Part shown: positions 39,201 through 49,574 of the stretch, in pieces
Position numbering within the stretch: the stretch's first letter is position 1
Layout: each line of letters starts with the position of its first letter
DNA from: Ruegeria sp. SCSIO 43209
GTDB taxonomy: Bacteria > Pseudomonadota > Alphaproteobacteria > Rhodobacterales > Rhodobacteraceae
Assembly (NCBI RefSeq): GCF_019904295.1
Contig: NZ_CP065362.1
Span: 186,001-250,000 of the forward strand
Length of the DNA stretch: 64,000 bases
Reading direction: 5' to 3'
Position numbers and translations under genes: made by a program
The notes under the pieces: generated by a model
What the model saw: the letters and a program-made list of their open reading frames with translations, nothing else
Told to the model about the DNA's origin: nothing
Databases searched by the model: none

Positions 39201-40214
39201 ATGCAAAAGGTTCTGATCACAGGTACTGCCGGATTTATCGGGTTCCATCTTGCCAAACTTTTGCTTGAGAACGGTTGCCGGGTTCATGGCTTTGACGGGA
39301 TGACTGATTATTACGATGTCCGCCTCAAACAGAGCCGACATGCGCTGTTGCTGGAGAACCCAAATTTTTCGTGCGATGAAGGGATGCTGGAAGATACCGC
39401 CAAGTTCGACCAGATCGCTGATGCTTTTGAACCGGACGTGATCATCCACCTCGCGGCGCAAGCTGGCGTCCGATATAGCCTGGAGAACCCGCGCGCCTAT
39501 GTCGAAAGCAATGTTGTCGGGACGTTCAACGTTATGGAAGCTGCGCGGCGGCACAAAGTGCGGCATCTGCTGATGGCTTCGACTTCGTCGATCTACGGGG
39601 CAAATCCTGACATGCCCTTCGATGAGTGCGAAAAAGCAGATCATCAACTCACTATGTACGCAGCCACCAAAAAGGCAAATGAAGCGATGGGACACTCCTA
39701 TGCCCATCTTTGGGATATTCCGACGACAATGTTCCGCTTCTTCACAGTCTACGGTCCTTGGGGGCGCCCGGACCTTGCGTTCTTCAAATTCACGGACGCG
39801 ATCCTCAACGACCGCCCGATAGACATCTACAACCACGGCGACATGTATCGTGATTTCACATATGTGGATGACCTGGTGCGCGCAATCTCTCTGCTGATCG
39901 ACGTTGTGCCTGTTCGCCCCAAAGCCCCCGAAGACATCGCCGAAGGTGACAGCCTGAGCCCGGTCGCTCCCTATCGCATAGTGAACATTGGAAATTCAGA
40001 CAAAGTGCGTTTGTTGGATTTCATCGACGCCATCGAAGAAAGCCTCGGCAAACCCGCGATCCGAAACTATATGGAGATGCAGTTGGGCGATGTGCCTGCA
40101 ACTTGGGCCAATGCCGATCTGCTGCACCGCCTGACCGGTTATCGCCCAAAAACCGAAATCAGGGACGGCATTCAGGCCTTCGTGGACTGGTATCGCGCAT
40201 ATTACGGTAAATAG
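39201..40214 (+). CDS. UDP-glucuronate 4-epimerase-like NAD-dependent epimerase
   Basis: A 337-residue short-chain dehydrogenase/reductase of the UDP-sugar epimerase group. It has the NAD motif GTAGFIG (7-13), the catalytic serines around STSSIYG and the YxxxK pair in YAATKKA. Together with the AAQAGVRYSLENP segment these match UDP-glucuronate 4-epimerases (LpsL/Cap type) of surface polysaccharide synthesis, giving UDP-galacturonate. The start is the ATG at 39201 with AAGGAA upstream; an in-frame ATG at 39153 lacks support. It begins a group of sugar genes but is separated from them by strand. The family is firm; the exact sugar is inferred. Confidence 0.9.
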   Translation: MQKVLITGTAGFIGFHLAKLLLENGCRVHGFDGMTDYYDVRLKQSRHALLLENPNFSCDEGMLEDTAKFDQIADAFEPDVIIHLAAQAGVRYSLENPRAYVESNVVGTFNVMEAARRHKVRHLLMASTSSIYGANPDMPFDECEKADHQLTMYAATKKANEAMGHSYAHLWDIPTTMFRFFTVYGPWGRPDLAFFKFTDAILNDRPIDIYNHGDMYRDFTYVDDLVRAISLLIDVVPVRPKAPEDIAEGDSLSPVAPYRIVNIGNSDKVRLLDFIDAIEESLGKPAIRNYMEMQLGDVPATWANADLLHRLTGYRPKTEIRDGIQAFVDWYRAYYGK

Positions 40215-40277
40215 AACCTGCAAACCTGCCTAAACCTGAATTCGCCGGCCACAGCACCGATTAAACCGTCAGCGCGA

Positions 40278-41360
40278 TCAGATCGCTTTTCTCAGTGCCT
40301 CGATTATCTGCTCTTGCGAATTCTCCTGCAGATACGGGTGCATCGGCAGGCTAATCACTGTTGCGGCGGCCTGATCGCCAATAGGCAAGTCGGCATTTGG
40401 GTCAGAAACAGCTGGTTGCTTGTTCAACGGCAGTGGATAATGCACGGCGGTCGGAACCCCGGCGTCTTTGAGCTTAGCTTGCACATCCTCACGATTGTCC
40501 ACGCGTATCGTATACTGCGCCCAGGCGCTGGTCGCCCCCTCCATCAGCGTTGGAGCGGCGATATTGGTTTCCTTCAGTAGCACTTTGTAACGGTCCGCGA
40601 CGGTGTCTCGCAGGACCAGTTCATCCTCGAAAATATCCAGCTTGCACAGCAGGATCGCAGCCTGCAACGTGTCCAGACGGCTGTTAACGCCAACCCTGAT
40701 ATGGTGATAACGCCGATCCTGCCCGTGCCGGGCAATCTGGCGAAGAATGACGCTCAGATCATCGTCCGAGGTGAAGATCGCACCACCATCGCCGTAGCAG
40801 CCAAGGGGTTTCGATGGGAAAAAGCTGGTGCAGGAAATCGTTGACAGGTTTCCTGACCGTTTGCCACGCAACGATCCGCCAAAGCTCTGAGCAGCATCCT
40901 CGATGACAGGTAAGCCGTTTGCCACAGCTACCTCGTTAATTCGTTCGAAATCAGCAGGTTGGCCATACAGCGACACCGGTATAATTGCCTTTGTCCGGGG
41001 TGTGATCGCAGCGTCAAGCTTGTTGGGATCAATGTTATAACTAGTCTGGTCAATATCGACATAAACCGGCTTTGCGCCCAGCAATCTGACGGCTTCAGCC
41101 GTGGCGATATATGAAAATCCGGGCGTGATGACCTCATCCCCCGACCCGACCTCAAGCGCCATCAAGGCAATTTGCAATGCATCCGTTCCATTGGCGCAAG
41201 TGATGCAATGTTTGGCACCCGTAAAGGCAGTCAGCCGTGCCTCTAGTTCAGCCACTTCTGGGCCAAGAATGTACTTTCCATGCGCCAACACTTTGGCAAT
41301 GCCGGCATCAAGCTGATCCTTGATACGTTTCTGTTGTTCCGCCAGGTCAATAAATTGCAT
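40278..41360 (-). CDS. Sugar aminotransferase, DegT/DnrJ/EryC1/StrS family (WlbC/WbpE-like)
   Basis: A 360-residue PLP-dependent sugar aminotransferase. The PLP lysine is in SFFPSKPLG (about K185), with the DAAQSFG site (about 157-163) and GTDALQIAL for phosphate binding. The family transfers an amino group from glutamate to a keto-sugar nucleotide. The neighbours point to C3 amination: a WlbA-like 3-dehydrogenase and an N-formyltransferase lie directly upstream on the same strand (5-bp gap, then 4-bp overlap). In the Wlb pathway this enzyme makes UDP-GlcNAc3NA. The exact sugar here is inferred. Confidence 0.9.
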   Translation of the reverse strand: MQFIDLAEQQKRIKDQLDAGIAKVLAHGKYILGPEVAELEARLTAFTGAKHCITCANGTDALQIALMALEVGSGDEVITPGFSYIATAEAVRLLGAKPVYVDIDQTSYNIDPNKLDAAITPRTKAIIPVSLYGQPADFERINEVAVANGLPVIEDAAQSFGGSLRGKRSGNLSTISCTSFFPSKPLGCYGDGGAIFTSDDDLSVILRQIARHGQDRRYHHIRVGVNSRLDTLQAAILLCKLDIFEDELVLRDTVADRYKVLLKETNIAAPTLMEGATSAWAQYTIRVDNREDVQAKLKDAGVPTAVHYPLPLNKQPAVSDPNADLPIGDQAAATVISLPMHPYLQENSQEQIIEALRKAI

Positions 41361-41364
41361 TGAT

Positions 41365-43439
<2,075 letters not shown>

Positions 43440-43584
43440 TCAAATTGTGCTACAGCGCTTCCAAGAATTTCTTTGGGAAGTCAATAGAGGCAGGCATTTC
43501 AAGCATCACCAATCGCGCTGGAAACCCCGATCAACCTCTGTTAGAGCAGTTCGGAATTGTCAGAGCTAGATTGATCTTCGACCG

Positions 43585-45087
43585 ATGTCAGACACCCGTG
43601 CCAAATCTCAAAAAACCGTATTCTGTCTTACCTACCACGAAATTACGGCGGATGCGCGCGTTCTCAAAGAAGCGCGCGCGCTTCAAGCAGCGGGCCACAA
43701 TGTCCACATTTTCTGCGACTGGCCTGGAGGCTCGCCGCAAGAAGAGGTCATTGATGGCATTCAGATCACTCGATTCAACTGGCAGTCTTGTGAGAACATC
43801 ACTGAAAAATTGCTTGAACGTTTCTCGTTTATGGAGCGAACGTCCGCTCAAGTCGAGCAACGTGTCTTACCGTATGTCGAATCCGCTATTCAGCTAAATT
43901 CTTTAAAAACCTGGTTGAAGACTTTCCTCACGGACGAAGCCGTCCAAAAGCTTGACCCGATGTACTACAAAAACTTCGGTGGTGATGAAAGGCGGGCTAG
44001 AAAACTCGTACACAAGCGGCTGCTTTGGAAAACACGGCTTGGACTTGGATTCGGAAAGGGCCCGAAAAACCTCAAGTCATTTATGTTGATGGCCCGAAAA
44101 GTCAGAGAGAATTTCTTTAAACTCTATCAGTTGGAATCATTGATTTACGCAGAAAACCTTTGCCACCTTAAATTTGATGATACCCCGGACGTCATTCACG
44201 CTCATGACATCTATTGTCTCCCGGCGGGCGTTGTGCTTGCAAAACAGTTTGGGGCGAAGCTTGTATATGACGCACATGAATATGAACCAGCACGGGCGAC
44301 GAAGAATCCAACTGATGGATCGAACTTTGCAGAAAACCTAGAAGACGATTGCCTCCCCTTCGTCGATTATATGATCACCGTATCGTCGTCCATCGCAGAT
44401 TTGTATGCCAAACGCTTCAAAGATAGTCCGACACTAATCCTCAACGCTCCAGAGATAGATGTCGATTACATAGACGGTCGTAATAAACAGGAATTGGATC
44501 AGCTTTCAATTCGTGCTCAGGCAAAAGTTGCAGACGGGGCGCCCTTGATTATTTTTACTGGCGGCATTCAAACATCGCATCGTGGGTTAGATAAAGTACT
44601 TGAGGCTTTGGTTCATCTTCCCGAAGTCAAGTTAGCTTCGATGGGCCCACGGCACCTCCGAAACGACAAGTGGTTCATGAGTGTCGCTCATGACCTAGGT
44701 GTGGATGATCGCGTTACCTTGCTTCCACCAGTGGCTGCTCCAGATGTACCCATAGCGATTAGTACCGCAGATGTTGCAGTCATTCCGATTCAAGATGCGT
44801 CATTAAGCTATCGGTTTGCAATGCCCAATAAGCTATTCGAAGCCGCGTTTGCAGGATTGCCGATCTGTGTCTCCGATCTTCCCGACATGCGCCGTTTTAC
44901 AGAATCGCTCGGTTTGGGGCGAGCAATGGACGAAACAGATCCTCAGAGCATTGCTGAAGCTATTCGGGATGTCTTGGACCATCCCGAACGCTTTACGTTA
45001 AGCGTCGACAACAGAAGGAAGCTTTGGGAGACCTACAGCTGGCCTGCGCAAGCCAAGAAGTTGGCGGCGCTCTATGAAGGTATTTAA
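43585..45087 (+). CDS. Glycosyltransferase family 4
   Basis: A 500-residue GT-B glycosyltransferase, probably cytoplasmic or peripheral. The N-terminal half begins with the acceptor-side pattern ADARVLKEARALQAAGHNV and contains DVIHAHDIYCLP (about 205-216). The C-terminal half has the donor-sugar signature around FTGGIQTSHRGLDKVLEAL and the E-x7-E region FEAAFAGLPICVSD. Residues about 95-190 form an extra helical, basic insertion not usual in the family. It is divergent from the WlbA-like gene with a 163-bp gap, and its codons are more AT-rich than the flanking regions. It likely builds a surface glycan with the sugar made next door. Confidence 0.85.
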   Translation: MSDTRAKSQKTVFCLTYHEITADARVLKEARALQAAGHNVHIFCDWPGGSPQEEVIDGIQITRFNWQSCENITEKLLERFSFMERTSAQVEQRVLPYVESAIQLNSLKTWLKTFLTDEAVQKLDPMYYKNFGGDERRARKLVHKRLLWKTRLGLGFGKGPKNLKSFMLMARKVRENFFKLYQLESLIYAENLCHLKFDDTPDVIHAHDIYCLPAGVVLAKQFGAKLVYDAHEYEPARATKNPTDGSNFAENLEDDCLPFVDYMITVSSSIADLYAKRFKDSPTLILNAPEIDVDYIDGRNKQELDQLSIRAQAKVADGAPLIIFTGGIQTSHRGLDKVLEALVHLPEVKLASMGPRHLRNDKWFMSVAHDLGVDDRVTLLPPVAAPDVPIAISTADVAVIPIQDASLSYRFAMPNKLFEAAFAGLPICVSDLPDMRRFTESLGLGRAMDETDPQSIAEAIRDVLDHPERFTLSVDNRRKLWETYSWPAQAKKLAALYEGI

Positions 45088-45590
45088 ACTCGCGCGGCTA
45101 GTATCTGTGCGATTTGTTGCGAAGCGGTTCCATCACCATAGATTTCTATCTGATTTCCGCTAGTCCCTATCGCACTTAGGATACCATCCTCGATATCCCT
45201 TTCTATGGGCGAAACGATACGATTCCAGCCGCTTTCATCAAGCTCAATCGACCCTGTTTCCGTTCTAATAGTGACGCAGGGTACGCCGTAGAGATACGCT
45301 TCTTTCTGCATTCCGCTAGAGCCCGTAGAAACCAGCACCGCATTGCTTTCTAGAGCGACCATATCCAAGTACCCGACTGGGTTTATCGTTTAGACATGTC
45401 CGAATTTACGACCGATTCCATTTATCCTTGCGGCAGTACGTTGATGAAATGGCAAGACAACCGGATTTTGTTTCGCAACCGCCTCCAGACCATCCACAAT
45501 GCTCGTCAACGTTTCTAGCGAACCCGTATTTTTAGCTCTAAGGATCGTCGCGAGTATGAATCCCTTTGCGTCAACCCCAATGTCAGTCGA
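45084..45590 (-). pseudogene. wecB: Decayed UDP-GlcNAc 2-epimerase (wecB) remnant
   Basis: Two adjacent open pieces on the minus strand are in the same frame and together match the C-terminal half of WecB. Before an in-frame TAA at 45390-45392 lie LRAKNTGSLETL and VVLPFHQRTAARI, the epimerase HRAEN and VHPRT regions. After it come INPVGYLDMVALESNA and GSSGMQKEAYLYGVP. The usual DSGG motif is changed to TGSS. The N-terminal half is missing: similarity ends near 45590, close to a transposase remnant. The gene cannot make a working epimerase. It ends in a 4-bp overlap with the glycosyltransferase stop. Confidence 0.8.
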
Positions 45591-45610
45591 GATCGTTGAT
45601 TTCTGCTTGG

Positions 45611-45879
45611 ACTCACCTCGCAGATCGCGGCTCTGATGCAAACCAGTTCAGGGAGTCTTCACAAGACAAGGGGATACGCGCTGGCATTCCAGGCCGAAAG
45701 CAACAAAGTACAACTTCAAATACGACAAACGCAGATGCAAGCGGCAAAACCGCGTTGAAATCATGTTCGGCCGGCTCAAGGGCTGTAGACGCGGCGCAAC
45801 GCGCTATGAAGGCTGCCCAAAGGTCTTTCTCGCAGACATCGCTCTCGCGGAAACCGTCTCTATTGGTTGGGGATCATGA
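45611..45879 (+). pseudogene. IS5-family transposase C-terminal remnant
   Basis: The plus strand first reads LADRGSDANQF and GIRAGIPGRKQ, then continues after a frameshift near 45704 as KYDKRRCKRQNRVEIMFGRL and RYEGCPKVFLADIAL, ending at TGA 45877-45879. These are the DDE-domain C-terminal motifs of IS5-type transposases (GR.DAD.., IPGRK, KYDKRRYKRRNRIE, MFGRLKDWRR). The N-terminal two thirds is missing and the frame is broken, so it is an inactive relic. It directly abuts the wecB remnant and probably marks an old insertion and deletion. Confidence 0.8.
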
Positions 45880-45962
45880 CCCTACTGAAATGGCTAAATC
45901 TCATTCCGCAATACAAGCATTGCTAGACTTATCGATTCAGAATGGATTCTATTAGACAGCAT

Positions 45963-45996
45963 AAGGCCGGTGCGCCTGAGCGGCGACCGGCCTTTT
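45963..45996. terminator. Bidirectional hairpin downstream of acnB
   Basis: AAGGCCGGT (45963-45971) pairs perfectly with ACCGGCCTT (45986-45994), with a further CGCC/GGCG inner stem. It starts five bases beyond the acnB stop codon. The plus side has a short T run (CCTTTT), the minus side does not, so for acnB it may act as a stabilising hairpin or weak terminator. Confidence 0.65.
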
Positions 45997-46000
45997 CCAA

Positions 46001-48793
46001 TCAGAAATGTGCCGAATTGGAATTTGCGGGCTTGGCGACCGGAGGTGCAAAGCGGGTCAGGTCGATCCCTTCGACAGCGGCCTTGTATTCCTCGATTTTC
46101 GGAGTTCGCCCGAGGATGGCAGACAGTACAACTACCGGTGTGGAAGCCAGAAGGGATTCACCTTTCTTATCTTCCGAGTCCTCGACAACACGCCCTTGGA
46201 ACAAGCGGGTAGATGTCGCCAGAACAGTATCACCTTTCTCAGCCTTTTCCTGATTACCCATGCAAAGGTTGCAGCCCGGACGCTCAAGATACAGCGTATT
46301 TTCGTATTCGGTTCGCGCTGATGTCTTGGGGAAAAGATCGTCGAATTCGAAACCGGAATATTCCTGAAGAATGCTCCACTCACCTTCTTCCTTCAACTCA
46401 TCAACTATGTTGTAGGTTGGCGCCGCGACGACCAGAGGGGCCTTGAATTCAATCTTGCCCTCCTTCTTCTCAAGGTTCTTAAGCATCTGCGATACGATGA
46501 TCAGATCACCCTTGTGGACCATGCAAGATCCGACAAATCCCAGATCCACTTTCTTTTCCCCTTTGTAGTAGGAAACAGGCCGGATCGTATCGTGCGTATA
46601 ACGCTTGGAGACATCCGCGTTGTTCACATCAGGGTCGGCGATCATGGGCTCGTTGATCTCGTCCAGATCAACGACCAGCTCGGCAAAATACTCGGCATTT
46701 TCATCCGGCCTCAGGGCTGGAACTGCGCCGGATCTGATCTCGGCTATACGTGCGTCGGCTTTGTCGATCAGGCCTTGCAGGGTCCGCGCCTCATTCTCCA
46801 TGCCCTTGTCGATCATGATCTGAATCCGACCTTTGGCGATTTCCAGTGACTCGATCAGGGTCTCGTCTTCGGAAATACAGATCGAAGCCTTCGCCTTCAT
46901 CTCGGCCGTCCAGTCGGTGAAGGTGAAAGCCTGATCCGCCAGAAGGGTACCGATATGAACTTCGATAATACGCCCCTGGAACACGTTATCGCCGAACGCC
47001 TTCAGCATCTGCGCCTGTGTCGCGTGGACCACGTCGCGGAAATCCATGTGGTCGGCCATTTTGCCTTTGAACGTCACCTTCACGGATTCCGGAATGGGCA
47101 TGGTTGCTTCGCCCGTGGCCAGTGCCAAGGCAACGGTGCCCGAATCCGCCCCGAAAGCCACACCTTTGGACATGCGCGTGTGCGAGTCGCCCCCAATGAT
47201 GATGGCGCGATCATCCACGGTGATATCGTTCAGAACCTTGTGGATCACGTCAGTCATCGAGTGATATTCACCCTTGGGATCGCGCCCTGTGATCAGGCCG
47301 AAATTGTTCATAAACGCCATCAGTTTGGGGATGTTGGCTTGCGCCTTCTTGTCCCAGACCGAGGCGGTGTGGCAACCGGACTGATACGCACCATCGACGG
47401 TTGGAGAAATCACGGTCGCCGCCATCGCCTCAAGCTCTTGCGAGGTCATCAGGCCAGTGGTATCCTGCGATCCTACGATGTTGACCTTGACCCGTACGTC
47501 CGACCCGGCGTGCAAGACCGTGCCTTCCGCTACTCCCAAAGCGTTGCGGTTAAAGATCTTTTCGACCGCGGTCAGGCCCTGTCCATCTCGGCTGATCTCT
47601 TTCGACGGCGCAAATGCCGACTTCAGCTCGACTCCCAGTGTCTGTGCTGCAAATGTTTGCAACTTCTTGCCGAACACGATGGCGTAGGATCCGCCGGCCT
47701 TCATGAACTCCTGCTTTTGCGGAGTGAAGGACGAGGCAATATCAACAAGCTCTTTGGCGCCATCGGCGTCATAAAGCTTTTTGTCTTTCGTATTGATCGT
47801 GAGCACTGTCCCGGTTTCGACCGAGTACTTTTGCTCCAGGATAGGGCTGTCGTCATTGTTGAGGATCGGATTCCCCTCGGAATCGACTTTCTTGACCCAG
47901 TTTTTCAGGTCGATACCAATCCCGCCCGTCACACCAACGGTGGTCAGAAAGATCGGAGAGATACCGTTCGTACCGGCCACGATCGGGGCAATGTTTACGA
48001 ATGGCACATATGGGCTGGCCTGCTTGCCGGTCCAAAGCGCAACGTTGTTGACACCCGACATCCGGGACGAGCCAACGCCCATTGTCCCTTTCTCAGCAAT
48101 CAGCATCACGCGTTTATCTGGGTGCTGGCGCTGTAATTCTTGAATCTCGTCTTGCGCTTGCTGCGAGATTAAGCACTTGCCATGCAGCTCCCGATCCGAG
48201 CGCGAGTGTGCCTGGTTGCCCGGCGACAGCAAGTCAGTCGATATATCGCCCTCGGCAGCGATATACGTGACAACTTTGATCTCTTCCTCGATATCGGGCA
48301 GCTTGGTGAAGAACTCGGCCCGCGCATAGCTTTCAAGAATGTCGCGTGCGACCGGATTTCCGGCAGAAAACGCCTCCTTCAAACGATCCGTATCAGCCTC
48401 ATATAGGAAGACCTGTGTTTTCAGCACTTCAGCCGCCTGCCCTGCGATCTCGGGTTCACCACCCAAAGCCAGATCAAGAAGAACCTCAACCGAAGGACCG
48501 CCTTTCATGTGCGACAGCAGTTCAAAGGCAAAGGGTACTGAAATTTCGTCAACCAGCGCTTCGCCCTGAATGATCTCTTTCAAAAAACGTGCCTTCTCGC
48601 CAGCGGCGCTGGTCGTGCCGGGCAGCGTATTATAGATGAAATAGTTTAGAGAATCCGCACGATGCGCATGATCGACGTCCTTGATCTGCCTAACAAGCTC
48701 TTTGACAAGCGCGCCATCATCAATCGGTTTCGGATGCAGACCCTGCGCTTTGCGGGCTTCAATTTCGTCGAGGTAGTTGGTGTAAAGGCTCAT
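46001..48793 (-). CDS. acnB: Aconitate hydratase B
   Basis: A 930-residue AcnB, which interconverts citrate and isocitrate and can act on 2-methylisocitrate. Length is in the range of alphaproteobacterial AcnB (longer than E. coli). The N-terminal HEAT-like domain covers about 1-160. Cluster-ligand cysteines are visible in VGSCMVHKGD and the paired PGCNLCMGNQ (4Fe-4S). Other landmarks are the SGCHTASVWDKKAQANIPKL region (shortened here: TASVWDKKAQANIP) and GGDSHTRMSKGVAFGADSG. It is a single gene and supplies the TCA cycle with icd. It lies between the sugar island and the sarcosine region. Confidence 0.97.
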   Translation of the reverse strand: MSLYTNYLDEIEARKAQGLHPKPIDDGALVKELVRQIKDVDHAHRADSLNYFIYNTLPGTTSAAGEKARFLKEIIQGEALVDEISVPFAFELLSHMKGGPSVEVLLDLALGGEPEIAGQAAEVLKTQVFLYEADTDRLKEAFSAGNPVARDILESYARAEFFTKLPDIEEEIKVVTYIAAEGDISTDLLSPGNQAHSRSDRELHGKCLISQQAQDEIQELQRQHPDKRVMLIAEKGTMGVGSSRMSGVNNVALWTGKQASPYVPFVNIAPIVAGTNGISPIFLTTVGVTGGIGIDLKNWVKKVDSEGNPILNNDDSPILEQKYSVETGTVLTINTKDKKLYDADGAKELVDIASSFTPQKQEFMKAGGSYAIVFGKKLQTFAAQTLGVELKSAFAPSKEISRDGQGLTAVEKIFNRNALGVAEGTVLHAGSDVRVKVNIVGSQDTTGLMTSQELEAMAATVISPTVDGAYQSGCHTASVWDKKAQANIPKLMAFMNNFGLITGRDPKGEYHSMTDVIHKVLNDITVDDRAIIIGGDSHTRMSKGVAFGADSGTVALALATGEATMPIPESVKVTFKGKMADHMDFRDVVHATQAQMLKAFGDNVFQGRIIEVHIGTLLADQAFTFTDWTAEMKAKASICISEDETLIESLEIAKGRIQIMIDKGMENEARTLQGLIDKADARIAEIRSGAVPALRPDENAEYFAELVVDLDEINEPMIADPDVNNADVSKRYTHDTIRPVSYYKGEKKVDLGFVGSCMVHKGDLIIVSQMLKNLEKKEGKIEFKAPLVVAAPTYNIVDELKEEGEWSILQEYSGFEFDDLFPKTSARTEYENTLYLERPGCNLCMGNQEKAEKGDTVLATSTRLFQGRVVEDSEDKKGESLLASTPVVVLSAILGRTPKIEEYKAAVEGIDLTRFAPPVAKPANSNSAHF

Positions 48794-49084
48794 GGCTCGT
48801 TCCGGTATATGTGGCTCGATTAGCAGGGGCTCAAAGACGTTATGAACGCCCGAGGATCCTAATTGTATGCGGCGGTATACTAAATGATCGGAACTTGCAA
48901 GCCTTGCACCTGTGGCGCGATGTCCCGTCTAAAAGCAACACTTCACAAAGGATCTTGTGCCAGCCAATGACTTTCGATAAGTCCGCTATGTCCTTATCTG
49001 AACCCCGTTCCTGGACGATATGCATATAGACCGGCGAGGTAATGAATAGCCATAAGGCGTAAACCGCCCCTGCTTCGAATTGCG
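48794..49084. other. Gap between acnB and soxG
   Basis: About 290 bp without a supportable gene. A 61-residue minus-strand frame at 48840-49025 lacks a ribosome-binding site and a protein-like composition. The acnB promoter must lie here, but no clear motif is seen, and no terminator is visible after soxG. Confidence 0.4.
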
Positions 49085-49573
49085 TCAGGCAGTTGCTCGG
49101 GTCAGATAATCCTGAACCATGTCGCCAAAACTCTGTTCAACCGCAAACTCAAAACCAGCCTCGCAGCGCATCACAAGTGCTTTTAGGCCAAACAACTCGG
49201 AATAGGTTACTGCGTCTTCATCAAAAGCAGTGACATGCAGATCAAGCGGGCAGGCAATAGCCATCACTTCAGCGGCTTGGGGTCCGGCGACACTAAAGAA
49301 GGTAAGGGTGTCCGATATCCGCACTATACTGATGTCCGCAGGGCAATCCGTTGGTTTGAGCTGTGCTTCCAGTGCCTCTTCCAGTTCCAGCGAAGCACGT
49401 ACAATCCAGTGATTGCGTCCAATGTGATATACCTCAACCGCTTCCTGCATCGCCCTTGTGTTGGGGCGGCTTGGCAGAGAAAACTCGGCCCAATTTTGAA
49501 CGACCTCGGGATCCCCTTTGAGGTCAAACAGCGCATTCAGGGTTTGGCGTTCGATCTTGACGTCGTAGCTCAT
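49085..49573 (-). CDS. soxG: Sarcosine oxidase gamma subunit
   Basis: The gamma subunit of heterotetrameric sarcosine oxidase, 162 residues, which matches the family in size. It is a GcvT-like C-terminal-domain fragment, and similarity is modest but position is decisive: it starts 1 bp after the soxA stop, completing the conserved order soxB, soxD, soxA, soxG. The complex demethylates sarcosine to glycine, passing the methyl group to tetrahydrofolate as methylene-THF and making H2O2 or passing electrons to oxygen. Recognisable stretches are SLPSRPNTRAMQEAVEVYHIG and ISDTLTFFSVAGPQA (shortened parts). Folate genes that often follow the operon are absent. Confidence 0.9.
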   Translation of the reverse strand: MSYDVKIERQTLNALFDLKGDPEVVQNWAEFSLPSRPNTRAMQEAVEVYHIGRNHWIVRASLELEEALEAQLKPTDCPADISIVRISDTLTFFSVAGPQAAEVMAIACPLDLHVTAFDEDAVTYSELFGLKALVMRCEAGFEFAVEQSFGDMVQDYLTRATA

Positions 49574-49574
49574 C

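Noticed and set aside
46955..48136. 393-residue plus-strand open frame inside acnB
   Set aside because: It is a shadow of the AcnB reading frame, with no domain match and no ribosome-binding site.
48840..49025. 61-residue minus-strand open frame between acnB and soxG
   Set aside because: There is no ribosome-binding site and the composition is not protein-like.
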